From: Liolophura sinensis
Lineage: Eukaryota > Mollusca > Polyplacophora > Chitonida > Chitonidae
Assembly: GCF_032854445.1 (NCBI RefSeq)
Contig: NC_088304.1
Span: 36,414,108 to 36,478,107, forward strand
Direction of reading: 5' to 3'
DNA: 64,000 nucleotides
The position numbers were made by a program, and so were the translations under genes. This document shows, piece by piece, positions 22,086 through 33,417 of this stretch; the stretch's first letter is position 1, and every line of letters begins with the position of its first letter. The notes beneath the pieces are model-generated. The model made no database searches. It was not told where the DNA came from and saw nothing but the letters and a program-made list of their open reading frames with translations.

Positions 22086-24632
22086 CAGGTTGATTACCAG
22101 TTGTAGTCCGGTGTGTTCTGATGCGTTGCAGCTGTCCATGTCCTATAGCCGACAACCATCCGGACCAAAGTTTCCTCCCTTCCTTGGCTTAAATGAGACT
22201 TTTTCCTCTTTGAACGGTGGTTGACCAATGTGATATGTAGAATCTGAAGTCTGGGAAAATGCCTACCGCCACAATCAATAGACCTTAACGGTGACATAAT
22301 CAGAAAGGCCCAGTTAGCCAGGGTGTTGGCACCAAATATACTTGTGAACTTTCGCAGAAGTGCATGTCGATACTTGTCGCCAATTTCCGTAAGTAGAGCG
22401 CCTTAACTAATTTCTTTATCAGCCATATTGGTTCACAATCAGCTTAAACGAAAAAGAAGATCTGTTCTTGAATACGGTATATATTTGGTAAAACAAACGA
22501 GTTAAAATGAAAGTGCCACCAAATACCTTCTTTTTTATACTGGTAATGAGAAAAAATGTAGAACTATCGTCACTTTGTTAAGATTTTAGTTTTATGGGCA
22601 ACTCGCTGTATTAGTCAGAAATGAAAAGTCAGAAAACTGTAAATGACGTTAGCATTCATCACACATGTTGAATGTGAGAGTTCGATCCTAGGTAATGTCA
22701 CTTAATTTGAAGAATTTTTAGACAAATAACACCCATTATTCTTATTCAGGTGGCCAGGGTGTGTTTGACCAGCAACATCATCGTCGTCGCTGCTCTGGTT
22801 TTACCCTGTATGCTCTGTGTCCTTTATTAATGTATAGCCTCATAAACCAGTCATGAGAATACAGAACAGTTATAGAATAAAACCCTAACTAAGGTAAACT
22901 GACAATTGAGTCACATTTCACGGTTAAGTGTGACCATTTGTCAGCTATCACATTGTCTTTACTCTCTATGTCTGTTTTACTCTCTATGCTGTAAGTCATT
23001 TACATTATGTTAGGTAAATAGTTTTACTGGATGGACGTTTACGTTAAAATACATTCTAGAACCTAAGTTCATCATAGTTAGAATTATATACTTCTTATAT
23101 ACTGCTTAGTTTTATGGATTAGAAGCCCATTCAAAATGGCGGTCGTAAGCTTTCAATCCTGCACAAGCCAGCGATCCGTGACAAACCCACCTCACAATGT
23201 TCTACGTTTCACGTAACACTGTTACACTCCAAGCAACAGGTCAACTCCCCTCAGGCATATTTAATCTGCTTACATGTATTTAATGTATCTAATTTTAAAC
23301 TGAACCCGCCTTGCTCTGAATTACGATTTAATCGCGATAAAACCATGCTCTTTGTTCTAGTTATAGCCCCAAAGAGGAACACTACTTCCGATCTTATGTT
23401 TCGCATGAGCGCCGGAAGTAATGAGAAGAGGTGGGATGTTTTGGTAGAGGGTGGGGAGGGATACATTTGGGCTTGTTTTAAGAGAAAAAAAAACTCCCCT
23501 GGTTTTTAAAATGCGGATGTCCTGGCCTCCCTGCCTGGAGGCCAGGTACGCCCCTCGTTGAGTCACCACGGAGTGTCTTTGCAACATGCCTTTCTGAATC
23601 TTAACATAGCGCTGCCTCAAAGCTACATTTCCTGCCACAGTGTCAGAAAACCTGTACATTTATAGGGACATAGCCTTTTGGGGGTGATGGCTGTCAAGCG
23701 TCGAAGTTGCCTATGGATTTTATCGGCTTGAGTGCTTAGACAGCTTCTGATTACAATCAAGAATGAAGCAGATTGTTGCAGAATCTAGTAAATCATCACC
23801 GTTAACTCTTCTTTGGAGGTATGCGACTTCTAGTGCTGGGTTTATTGAGATTCGGGAAGAACACGTTAAGAGTTAAATTGCCGATCTTCATAATGAAGAA
23901 TAGGCAAGAATGACTCTCTATTAAACATACAAACATGTATTAATACAGCTTCCACAAATACTACGTAGCGCACTAAATGGTTGTACACATCAGCTGTCTG
24001 GAGCCGACAAATCGCGATTTTCCATTCATCAACATGCAATAGTTGCACATTTTCGAATACTTAGAGCGCGGAACATTCACGGAGAAATCTGGCTTTTCAT
24101 ACTTCTTTTTCCGTCGTGGGGAGCAGTTTAGGACTGTTTTCGTAAAATCTGAGAGTCAAACATTAATAATGCCACGGATGAAATTATCGCACTACTGAGA
24201 TTTCGAAAGTTTCATCAAACATACTCTTCACTACCACGTCTATTTGGTGTATAGCACCTATATGGAATAGGTGCAGGAGGTAAAGGCCGGCAGGTCCTTT
24301 GAAATGGTGTCCTTGACATGTGTGTGGTAGGCAACTCTACATATACCGGTGTATCCTCATGTAGAAGGAGCCTTCATATCAACCAATCATTAATACTTTC
24401 GTTAAATGAAGTTAAATCGCTGCAAAAATCATTAGCTTGGACCCTCCTTTACAGCTGCAAGCACTTAATTCCACTGATCTTCATGTGCTGTAAGTGCCAT
24501 GGTACAATAGCACACGCAGTATGGTTAATATATAAATTCTGACTTGATGACGGACTTATTTGGAATCAAAGCTTACTTGGGTCCACATTTACAGTTTTAC
24601 TTAATACCGCACGCCATGGTTTACGATGGAAT
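22086..24632. other. Non-coding stretch between satellite and paralogue 2
   Basis: No exon recognised. It contains a copy of the ~150-bp dispersed repeat (about 22880-23010), a 10-bp-stem hairpin at 23521-23546 and an 8-bp-stem hairpin at 24254-24274. It could be intron of the paralogue 1 gene if that gene's ectodomain exons lie further right. Short minus-strand open frames (22094-22297, 23357-23659) show no family resemblance. Confidence 0.4.
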
Positions 24633-25177
24633 TTATGATTCATGCTTCAATGCTGGCTTGATCTGGTCGTCCGGTTTCCGTACCTGCAAACTGGCTGTCC
24701 GTGACAGCAAGGATCTTGCCGACAGTTCTTCCAACTGTATTAGAGCACGTGGTCTATTGTTCTCTACACTCCGGGTGTCTGTGTATCCCCACCCCTTCAG
24801 ATACACGGGAGCATTCATTTCCATTTCTTCATATCCCCCATGTGTCAGCCCCTCAATGTTGGTCGCTCCATTTGAAGTAAGTTTTGGGTGTGTCTCAATT
24901 TTAACAGGAACTTGGTGTTTAGATATCTTCGACTCACGCCTCGCCCCTACTCCTTTAGGTCTGGCATCCGTATCATCTCGGAAACTCCCGGACAGAACGT
25001 GGGGGGTGCTCCTCTGGCTGGAGGTGAAATGCTCGACTGTAATTCTGTGCTTACATTTGTCATGAAGCCTGCGCCGATATAGGAAGAAATCGATGATCAA
25101 TGCGATGAGCAGCAGCATACCGACTGTAAGGCCGATGGATAAGGCGATACCGTTCTTACCAATACAGTTGTCTTCAT
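24633..25177 (-). CDS. Terminal exon: transmembrane helix plus cytoplasmic tail (paralogue 2)
   Basis: Family not recognised. 545-nt minus-strand terminal exon entered in phase 1 after the acceptor CATGTTCCAG, stop TAA at 24633. It encodes about 180 residues. DEDNCIGKNG precedes a helix (about residues 11-33, IALSIGLTVGMLLLIALI) and IDFFLYRRRLHDK as the basic stop-transfer segment. The tail carries YEEM, a YxxM-type (PI3-kinase SH2) or YxxΦ motif, and near its end LEELSARSLLSR then RKPDD. The latter parallels LEEINAKELLSR then RNPDE in the exon at 32873-33417, which is also exactly 545 nt. Ectodomain exons were not found. The copy at 62319-62863 differs by C to S (after HDK) and L to P (after NIEG). 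Confidence 0.72.
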
Positions 25178-25420
25178 CTGGAACATGGCAAATATGAACT
25201 CATAAATCATTTGTTTCATCGGGACTTTTTTGTAACATCATTTTGTTTTTAGGACTGCCATATGGAATTCAGGGTAATTCTGCTTCCATTCAGGTCGAGA
25301 AAGTGAGTTTAATTACGACATGGGTGAGAGAAAAACAGTAAAAGCCTTTTAAGCCAAACCTATACATTTTTTTAAACAGGCATCATCTGGATTAAAACAC
25401 TGCGGCCTCTTTAGTAAGCA

Positions 25421-25600
25421 AGGGTCATCACTGGTGGAGTGGTTAACCCTTCTGAAATCCCTCGATAATTGGACCCATAACAGAGTAAGGTTGCAGGTTC
25501 AAATCCAGATCTCGCTGATTCATCTCATGCTGAACTTTCTGGAGGTATGTCTTTAAGCCAGTACAGATTTAGGGTATGCATATTTAGGTGACTTATTGCA
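25421..25600 (+). mobile_element. tRNA-derived SINE
   Basis: A-box-like TGGTGGAGTGGTTAAC near 25432 and B-box GGTTCAAATCC at 25496-25506, followed by a non-tRNA body (TCATGCTGAACTTTCTGGAG, TTTAGGTGACTTATTGCAAT). The acceptor stem and anticodon arm do not fold as a functional tRNA by eye. Ends were not fixed by a target-site duplication. Confidence 0.65.
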
Positions 25601-26339
25601 ATGCTGTACAGACTCTTATGTGATTAATAGATTTCTTGTCAAATTTGAAAAAAAAAAAACATGACTCATGGTTTACACATTACATTAAGAAATAAGCCAG
25701 AGGGGTGAAATATCTATCAAAGGCACTCCGTTGCACAGCTGAGACATTCAACATAAAAATAAAAAGGTGTGAATCTATGGTAGAAATTAATTACGCACAT
25801 AACAAACTAAATTTTCGAAAGATATTCCAAAAATCAGATTTGAAAAATATCTGTTAATAGGGAAAATGTAAGGATTAACTCGTAAGCTAAAGTAAAAATC
25901 TTTTCTAAAAACGAGCGTGCACCACATGTAACGCAACTGTAACAAAACTGAACAACTTCTAAAATTTTTTAATGTACTAGGAGAATGCAACTCGTGTACT
26001 TGAGAAGAAAAACAAAACGTTAGTAAACGTTATAGTAACCATTGTTGTGTACCTCCAATACACAAAGTGTAGATTTTCAATTTTGTTCTGGGGTACACAG
26101 TACTAGTTTACCTTGTATAAACCCCCGTGCAAATCCTGCATGAGGTACGGACCTGCTGCATGGGAGTTTGTCTATGACGTCATTGGTTAAGAATATTCTG
26201 ACGTTATGATGACATTCTGCTGGAGTAAATCCATGACGGAAACACTTTCTTTCATTTAAGTTTGTGTAAATAAAGGGATTCTGAATAATGTCTATCCATA
26301 TCCATTGAATGCTAATTAGTTACAGCTTCCATTAATCTA

Positions 26340-26450
26340 ACAAACTGACAAATTGTTAAATTAACAAGAGACCATATTTCAACGGTTGCGTGTGACCACC
26401 ACACTGGTTTTTCTCTCTGTGCTGTACGCCTTACTTATATTAACTGCTGT
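26340..26450. repeat. Dispersed ~150-bp repeat, second copy
   Basis: Degenerate member of the family at 6112-6260: AAACTGACAA, AGAGACCATATTTCAACGGT, GTGTGACCAC, CTCTCTGTGCTGTA in the same order. The short plus-strand open frame here (26386-26568) is not supported as a gene. Confidence 0.4.
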
Positions 26451-26954
26451 TAGAACTGTTAGGGACAATATATTCATCGTGCTGAATGAGATCGCCGTGT
26501 TGGATATATGGACAGCGGCCATCAAGGCGCAACTAAGGCTATTTTGTTATCGACAACTAATATTGTAGCATGATACACGATGTGAATACTGAGTTCACTC
26601 AATCGCCTAGAACACACCTTACGTCTTTGCGACATCAATTCTCTCTGCTTGATTCCGTCCTACGCTTTTGCGTACTTTATATACTTTCTTAGTTCTTTGG
26701 TGGTTTGTGTTATATGTCCTTTTGGAAATTGGCCTTGTGACTATTGATCTGGTTGACGGCTGGTATACGAATGTCTGTGACAACGCATAGATGAGTGTTA
26801 TAGGATGTCTATTGCACTACGTCTGTCTTAATTGTTTACTGCATTGTTATTTTTGTCTATGGATGCATGTTTTCCATAAACGGAAAGCATTTATTGTGGT
26901 TTGTACATTTATTATATGACAAGTCTTTGTCCGATGTCACTTAATTGTCATGCC

Positions 26955-27182
26955 CTGGGGCCGATTCCACAAAGCCATTTCTGACTTCAGTCAAAAATTT
27001 TAAATCTGTCCACAACGCTCAGTTTTTGGTACTGAAAGTTGAAATTCGGATTACGTTTGGCTTCAGATGATTGACACTGATGAGGTGGGCTAAATTGTAC
27101 ATTATAAAACTGAAAAAAAGCGTTAAGATCGTATTTTAAATTTTGACTTAAGTCAGAAATGTCTTTGTGGAATCAGTCCCAG
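26955..27182. mobile_element. MITE-like foldback element
   Basis: A 228-bp element whose ends are inverted repeats of about 48 bp. The left end is CTGGGGCCGATTCCACAAAG, then CCATTTCTGACTTCAGTCAA. The right end, read in reverse complement, is CTGGGACTGATTCCACAAAG, then ACATTTCTGACTTAAGTCAA. No coding capacity. The target-site duplication is unclear. Likely a non-autonomous DNA transposon; superfamily not assigned. Confidence 0.75.
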
Positions 27183-27547
27183 ACCTTTAAACATATTGAG
27201 CGTTTGTGATTCAGCAGCTATACCAGCAACACGATGTGAAAAGACTTCGCGTTTAAGTCATAAACTGCAAATCCGTACAAAGCCAAACTCAGAAAGGGAA
27301 AAAGCTCAAATTCTGGTTAGTGCATTGTTCTACAATAAAGAGTCATTGAACAAATTTTAAAGTTTCTAGAGCAAAACATTTTGTTTGTAACTGTGTTTGA
27401 ATATCTCACTTAAGTGTTAAGATGTTTGATAAATACGGGCCCTGTGCTCTTGTTATGGGCCGGACATCGGCAAACCACGTGTGAAAACGGGACTTGCGCA
27501 CGGTGCTAATTAAATAAAAAATATTTAATAATGCCGTTGTTTCGTAA

Positions 27548-27870
27548 GGCCGTTCATTGTGATAAATTCATTTAAACAATGAGACAAAAGAATTGATCTT
27601 CGAGACAAAATATAAGGCAGCGCCATTCTACATGTTTATTTCGCCGTTCATTGTGTTTAATTCGCTTAACAAAATATTTAGTCAAAAACAATGGCCTTCG
27701 CTACGAAATAAATTGCTGTGACACGCGCTGGAACAACATATACTATTTGTTTATTTGGCCGTTCATTGTGATATATTCGTTTTAAAAATTGAGTCAAAAA
27801 CGTTGATCTTCTGGACGAAATGTATGGTAGCGCCACACTCTGACGCAACGTATACTATTTGTTTCTTTTT
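27548..27870. repeat. Degenerate three-copy tandem repeat
   Basis: GCCGTTCATTGTG recurs near 27549, 27643 and 27758. Each is followed by ATTC, a TTTAA-type segment, GTCAAAAACNNTG, CTTC and GACGAAAT, then a GCGCCA or GCGCTG block. Units are about 95-115 bp and well diverged. Confidence 0.6.
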
Positions 27871-28440
27871 TGTGTACGGGTATATGGTTATTTATCACAT
27901 ATAAGATTATATTTGTTTCTTTCGTCGTTGATATATATTTGTTTCTGTATTTCTTAATACTATATTTCATTATTTCTTTACGCATTGGTCCACGTCTCTC
28001 TTCAACTACTAGCTGACTCAACTTACACTTTGAAATAAAGAAGAACCCTGTTGACTTTCAGAGACTTTGGCCTATGTTCAAACGTATTTTAAACATATCA
28101 TTCATACCGAGGACCCAAATCGAAACGTTTGCATCAAATAAACCGAGAAGTTGTTACCCATAATAAAGTTTCTTGTTTCTTTGTTTCTAAGTGTGTTTCT
28201 CTGTTCTTTGTGTTTAATGTTGTCCAATTTGTGACTACCTTAGAGGAGATGAAAACATGAAAATAGCGTTCATAAATATGGTCTTAAATTTTTTATTTTT
28301 CTTGATGGGGAAAAGGACATTTGAAAATAATTTTAGTATGTTGGGTATTTGAGACCACCTTTTCGTGTGTATGGTCTTGCTTTATAATGTTTCATATGAC
28401 ATCTATGATGTGAAGCATAACTAATAAATTTACTTGTGTC

Positions 28441-28574
28441 CTGCAGCAACCTACAGATGGTCATGGATTTCCCACTGGCTGTGGCCGGTTTCCTCCCACC
28501 ATAATGCTGACCGCCGTCATTTAAGTGAAATATTCTTGAGTATGGCGTAAAACACCAATCAGATAAATAAATAA
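28441..28574 (-). repeat. Dispersed mollusc-type SINE fragment
   Basis: In reverse complement it reads TTTATTTATCTGATTGGTGT, TTTACGCCATACTCAAGAAT, then the AATGACGGCGGTCAGCATTA and GGTGGGAGGAAACCGGCC core. This is a repeat widespread in mollusc genomes, from memory. Confidence 0.75.
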
Positions 28575-29333
28575 AAAAAATTACTTAAAGGTAAATCTGT
28601 CACTTATGTCTGAACACAAACGTGAAATCTGAATTGTGATAATATTAGGAATATATTATGAATATAAATATGATCAAAATACTGATTCAAAACATTTGTC
28701 AGGAGGAAAGTCTAAATCCAGTCCCAAATGTATTTATTGCACATGAATGATACACCTATTTAGGACTTATATATACCAGTGGCTCTATCACGTTCTGCTT
28801 GTGTGAGTCTCGGCATCTCTTAGATATTTTTTTATGGTATTGCACCCTTACCATGTGCTACATCGGTATTTATACGGCGGTCATTATCGAGAATTTTCAA
28901 CAGGGCCCGAAACTCTGTTTTTCCGATTTTTCATGATGTCTTACACCAATTTCAATGAATCTCGTTAAAAAGTGACGTGTACACAGGGTGCTTATGTGCA
29001 AACGTTTTCGCACAACGTTCAAACTTATTCAACTTATTTTTCCATAGAAAAAACTGCATTTAAAAGTTATACGTTTCTTTTGCCCGGTAGTTTATTTAAA
29101 TATCATTTTTTGCATCTCTTGACATCACTACCACCACTTGTAAATTGTTTACAGAAAATTTGAACTTTACAACATGATTCTAAAGCACAACTGAAACAGG
29201 TTTACTGATATACTGATATGCTCATTATAGGCCAGCGCGTCACGCACATTGTGGTGGGGCTAAACCTAAAACAAAGCCGATCTGTTAAGCACCGGCCCCA
29301 GAGGTTAAGCTTTGCTGGTAGCAGTGATGTAAA

Positions 29334-29587
29334 GCGAGTGTAGACCTCGGCACATGGCGCTGAAAGAAGTGTTGGTTACCCTTTGCGACTGCGTGCGTCT
29401 GCCGATAATTACAGTATTTTCTAGCTGTAATCACGCGGGTTTCTTTGTTCCGCAGCGAAGAGCGAATGTAGACCTCGGGACATTGCGCTGCGAAGTGTTG
29501 GTTCCCCTTTGTGACTGCGTGCGTCTGCCGATAATTACAATATTTTCTAGCTGTAATCACGCGGGTTTGTTTGTTCCGCAGCGAAGA
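29334..29587. repeat. Two-copy ~127-bp direct tandem duplication
   Basis: Unit 1 (29334-29461) and unit 2 (29462-29587) are about 90% identical by eye. Both contain GCGTGCGTCTGCCGATAATT and TTTTCTAGCTGTAATCACGC, and both end CCGCAGCGAAGA. Open frames on both strands cross it but keep no recognisable domain. Confidence 0.85.
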
Positions 29588-30390
29588 ACTTGTACTCATA
29601 CTCACTACACAGAAATACGCATCTCATTTTCCTGGCTGACTTTTTCTCACTAGTTTCTGCATGTGTGAAGAAAACAATGTAATTCTCGCGTCATGGCATA
29701 TACACGAACATATCATATCACCTGACCGAGTAGCCTTTTATAGTTATGTATTTAAATAAATTTGTGTCGTCACTCATGTGTGTTAATATACAGGGTATCT
29801 TTAAGTTGGAAAGCTGATACACCTTTCACACAGGCAGTTGACCTGTATATACATGTATGTGCATTGGTACGAACTGTTTATTGACACGTTTCATGGAAGA
29901 TCTCCCAGCAACATGCCGATGGGCGTGGGTTTACCCCTCAGCTCTGCCATGTCACCAAGAACGGTTACATAACGCTCAACATACAACTATAGATAAAGAT
30001 CCAGAACCCTTGGAATGAAACACCAACATTGCACTTGCTTGTATACGTTTACATATGTATAACAGGTAATTAATAAATTTAGCGCATCCATTGCATTGCT
30101 GAGTGAAATGCATTTCCGACTCACGCCAGGACGTTTTAACGTGAGTTGCATAAGGCAGCTTGCTTTACTGTAGGCGAACATAGTGCTCATCTACGCTGTA
30201 GATAAACAAGGAATAAAATATACACGTTATTCTATATTAATAATTCAAACTTTAAAAGAGAAGGTTGTCTAAATATAGTTGTATGTATGGCAAATTCGAC
30301 AATATGAATTTTGGCTTAGGGCTTGAATTAACAAGTTGAAATTCGTAATAGCTGTGACATTCTGCAAAACGCCTAGATCGTGTAGTTATA

Positions 30391-30490
30391 TTTATTTTAT
30401 TTATTTGATTGGTGTTTTACACCGTGCTTAAGAATACTTTACTTATAAGACGGCGGCCAGCGTTATGGTGGGAGGAAACAGGGAAGAGCA
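30391..30490 (+). repeat. Dispersed mollusc-type SINE fragment
   Basis: TTTATTTGATTGGTGTTTTA, then CACCGTGCTTAAGAATACTT, then GACGGCGGCCAGCGTTATGG and TGGGAGGAAACAGGGAAGAG. Truncated after the core. Confidence 0.75.
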
Positions 30491-30950
30491 CACTGATGAC
30501 ATTTACGTAATGCACAAGTTGCATAACTCCGGCAAACGAAGACTTCATTGTGGCTCACTATATCGGCATTATGTTCTGCTAGCATAAGGAAAGTGCATCA
30601 TGATGGCAAAATAAAACGCTGAAATAATGTCATAATGAAATGTAAGATCATTTGACATACCTCTTGTGTCCGTGTCCACTCCAGTATCGTCCATAATTTA
30701 CAATATTCCTGGCAATGTACTGGTTAACGTAGATCGCATAAGAAGACGTAATTCACCAGGAAGCTCTTGCGCCAGCCTTGCACTGCCTTGACAGAGGCAA
30801 CCCCGATAATCCAGGGATGTAGATATGTAAATTGACCGTGTAATTGAATCTGGGTTAAAATGGGTAATGTCTTTCTCATTGCCCGTACGTGTGAAGTCCA
30901 TTGGTTGTGAGACATGAAAGAGCTTGCATATGTGTCGTCTACATGACATG

Positions 30951-30951
<1 letters not shown>

Positions 30952-31015
<64 letters not shown>
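30952..31015. repeat. (AT)n microsatellite
   Basis: About 32 TA dinucleotides without interruption. A poly-C tract lies near 31210-31232. Confidence 0.95.
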
Positions 31016-31016
<1 letters not shown>

Positions 31017-32610
31017 CTGATAACTCGTAGAAGAATGTGGTTGGGTGGCAATATAACTGATAGGATTTTCTATTTTTGACACCCTATGTTTTAACATGGA
31101 CTTTTTTTGTTGACGTGTGGCATGTGAGCAAAAGGACGAGAGAAATCATGTTTCCAGTTTCGGGAGTGAATTCATTTTGTGCACAATTAAACTGTTGTAA
31201 AATTTTCGCCCCCTCCCCCCCCCCCCCCCCCTCCGCTCACTATATAGCCTATGCTATAGAATCCCATGCTTTTTTTCTTTAGAGTCAGAACGATATTAAA
31301 ATAGCTAAATTGTCAGCAGTCAAATTCCAATGTTTACACAGCAAAGTAAGGGCTTAGACCACCATTTTGTCAAGGAAATCTATAATTGAATCGGTAGTAG
31401 TTACCGATTGTCTGGTGATGTTTGAATTTCTCTCTGATCTGCAAAACGGAACATTTGTTTTCTGAACTAAAAAATTTGAGGACAATTCAAGGAAATGTTC
31501 AACGAAACACTTTTATGTGCAAAAAAGGGGAAAATTTGAAAAAAGAGTATGAAATCGGACAGGACAACACCGGACAACACTGGACACCTTCCTCAGATAT
31601 TTGCACCAGAGAATGTGTTACTCGGATTCCCTATTTTGGAAACATAAATTTTGGGGAAAACAGATTTCTGGAACCTTGCAGAGCACAGTTCAAGCCGACA
31701 AACAGCGAAAGAAAATCCGAAGTCAAAATCATACATCTGTGACGTCATTCAGGCCCAGGCTTATAGCTGTATTTGTTGTTTGTTTAACGTGATTGAATGA
31801 GTGAGTATAAATGATATACCACTGGTATTGTAATGCCCGGTATTACCCCGCTGCTGGTTGTGGTAAAGTCTGATACCATGATCTGCAGTTTTGCAAATAG
31901 CCTACATGCAAATATACATTAAACGATCTCAAATTTTCTTACAGTTAACAATGATCGTTTAATAATCATATAGGATAGGTTTTTGGTTTCCGTTTTTGGG
32001 TGCTGGGAGATTTAGGCTGGCTCTAAGGGAAACATTACCGTGTCTCAGAAAAGATGTACACGTATTTACTCGGAATACAAAACCAATACATCACGTTTCA
32101 ACCCAGGTGTTTCCCAACCTTCTACTTCGCGTAAGTTAAAAAGAAACGCATAGTGCTGCATACACTAATTGCATTTAGAAAAAGGGGAAATACGACAGAA
32201 TATGCGAGAATCTTTCGCTGATACTTTGGGAATTCAAATTATTGTTCAGATTATATAAGTCGTGAAGGAGCCCTGTAGTGTTCGGGCTTTCCGGGTCATA
32301 TTGCCTGGTAAAATGATGGTAAACGGACCTCGTAACCTCTGCCCAGTGGAGTTCGACTCCAGTACGCGTACTCAGTGGTGAAGTATGTGAGTCCAAACTG
32401 TTGAGGCGCAAACAAGAACAAATACGGTTAAATTCCTATCTACGACAGCGGTCAGTTTCATAAGTGAAGGACACCAGAGACATATTCCCCAAAATATCCA
32501 GCTGCGTGTAATGTAGATGGAAAACAACGAGCGTCACCCATTACGAGTGTGTGAACGGTGACAGGGCGTACAAGGCTCCAAGCACAAAAGAGGAATATTA
32601 GAGAGGGATA

Positions 32611-32745
32611 ATATTTATTTATTATCTGATATTTTACGCCACACTCAAAATATTTCATCTATAGGGTTACGGCGTCGAACAATTGTTGGGAGGAAACCAG
32701 TCAGAGTTCGCGAGAAATCCACGACTATCCGCAGGTTACTGGCGA
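32611..32745 (+). repeat. Dispersed mollusc-type SINE fragment, degenerate
   Basis: Matches the same family: TATTTTACGCCACACTCAAA, GGCGTCGAACAATTGTTGGG, AGGAAACCAGTCAGAGTTCG, CCACGACTATCCGCAGGTTA. More diverged than the copy at 30391. Confidence 0.6.
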
Positions 32746-32792
32746 GAGGAATAATAAACATTTGGTGAACAAATGCTTTATAATATAACGGT

Positions 32793-32798
32793 TTTATT
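32793..32798 (-). promoter_or_regulatory. Polyadenylation signal of the 32.9-33.4 kb exon
   Basis: AATAAA on the minus strand, about 75 bp past the stop codon, in the context GTTTTCAATAAAAC. The same context occurs 3' of paralogue 1 (15269-15274). Confidence 0.6.
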
Positions 32799-32872
32799 GA
32801 AAACTACAACGATGAGTGCAGGTATGAAGATGTCAGGACGTGAAAGGTATGAGTATGAGATGATCGAATAAT

Positions 32873-33417
32873 CTAACATGGAGTAAGTTCATCTGGATTC
32901 CTTGTCTGTGAAACGTCTGGGTTTCGCGATAACAGCTCCTTTGCATTTATTTCTTCCAAGTTTTTGCGTTTCTCTTTTACGTTAACAGGGCTTTGTTCAA
33001 CTTTGTCTGCTACTGTCACGTGACTATCATCACTGATCATGTGATTCGTAACGCCGTCGTGATGGTAGGCCATAGCTGTGGCTGTAGAGAACACGCCTGG
33101 TATGTTTAAACTGAAAATTGATTGTTTTAACGATTTTTCCGCAGAATTCTTGTCCGAGCGATGATGTTTGACATGAGACAAAAGCGAAGATCGTTTTCTG
33201 GATTTGCCCCATGGTTTTGTCTCTTCCGTCACAAATGTGTTGGTGAGCACCTGTGCACGAACCCGGAGCTTTTGGCCCGCCTCAAATCGGTGCTGTCGTG
33301 ACATCGTCTTTTTCCGCCGATACCGACAGAAATCCACCGTATACACCAGTAAGAACAGAGTCACGATGGGTATGACAATGATTAACACAGATGTTGTCTT
33401 CTGGGAGGGCAGCAGTC
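32873..33417 (-). CDS. Terminal exon: transmembrane helix plus cytoplasmic tail (paralogue 3)
   Basis: Family not recognised. 545-nt minus-strand terminal exon entered in phase 1 after the acceptor TTTTATATTTCAG, stop TAG at 32873. It encodes about 180 residues: LLPSQKTTS, a helix (about residues 10-30, VLIIVIPIVTLFLLVY), then TVDFCRYRRKKTMSRQ as the basic stop-transfer segment. A type I membrane topology is inferred. The tail is basic and serine-rich, with KSRKRSSLLS near the middle and LEEINAKELLSR then RNPDELTPC at its end; the end parallels paralogue 2. A possible upstream exon ending GATCGAG|GTACGT near 35938 would join in phase but is unproven. This paralogue has no second copy in the window. 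Confidence 0.72.

Larger units (their letters stand above)
6605..26314 (+). repeat. Large direct duplication, copy 1
   Basis: This 19.7-kb stretch recurs at 43492-64000 in the same orientation, offset by 36.88 kb in the STK36 part and 37.69 kb after the satellite. It covers STK36 exons from 7488 on, transmembrane paralogues 1 and 2, the 31-bp satellite and two SINEs. The right end is set only by the window edge. Confidence 0.97.

Noticed and set aside
26120-26165. Possible small minus-strand exon ending in ATACAAG|GTAAAC that would join paralogue 2 in phase
   Set aside because: It is short, has several possible acceptors, and shows no domain or similarity to a matching exon near the other paralogues; transcript data would be needed.
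30698-31051. Minus-strand frames with VASVKAVQGWRKSFLVNYVF, faintly like a discoidin (F5/8C) core, possibly an ectodomain exon
   Set aside because: The resemblance is short, the frame breaks soon after, the candidate donor phase does not match the phase-1 transmembrane exons, and part of the frame is the AT microsatellite.
32330-32375. tRNA-like T-arm (GTGGAGTTCGACTCCAG)
   Set aside because: No convincing acceptor stem, D-arm or anticodon arm at the right distance; probably a tRNA-derived repeat remnant or chance.
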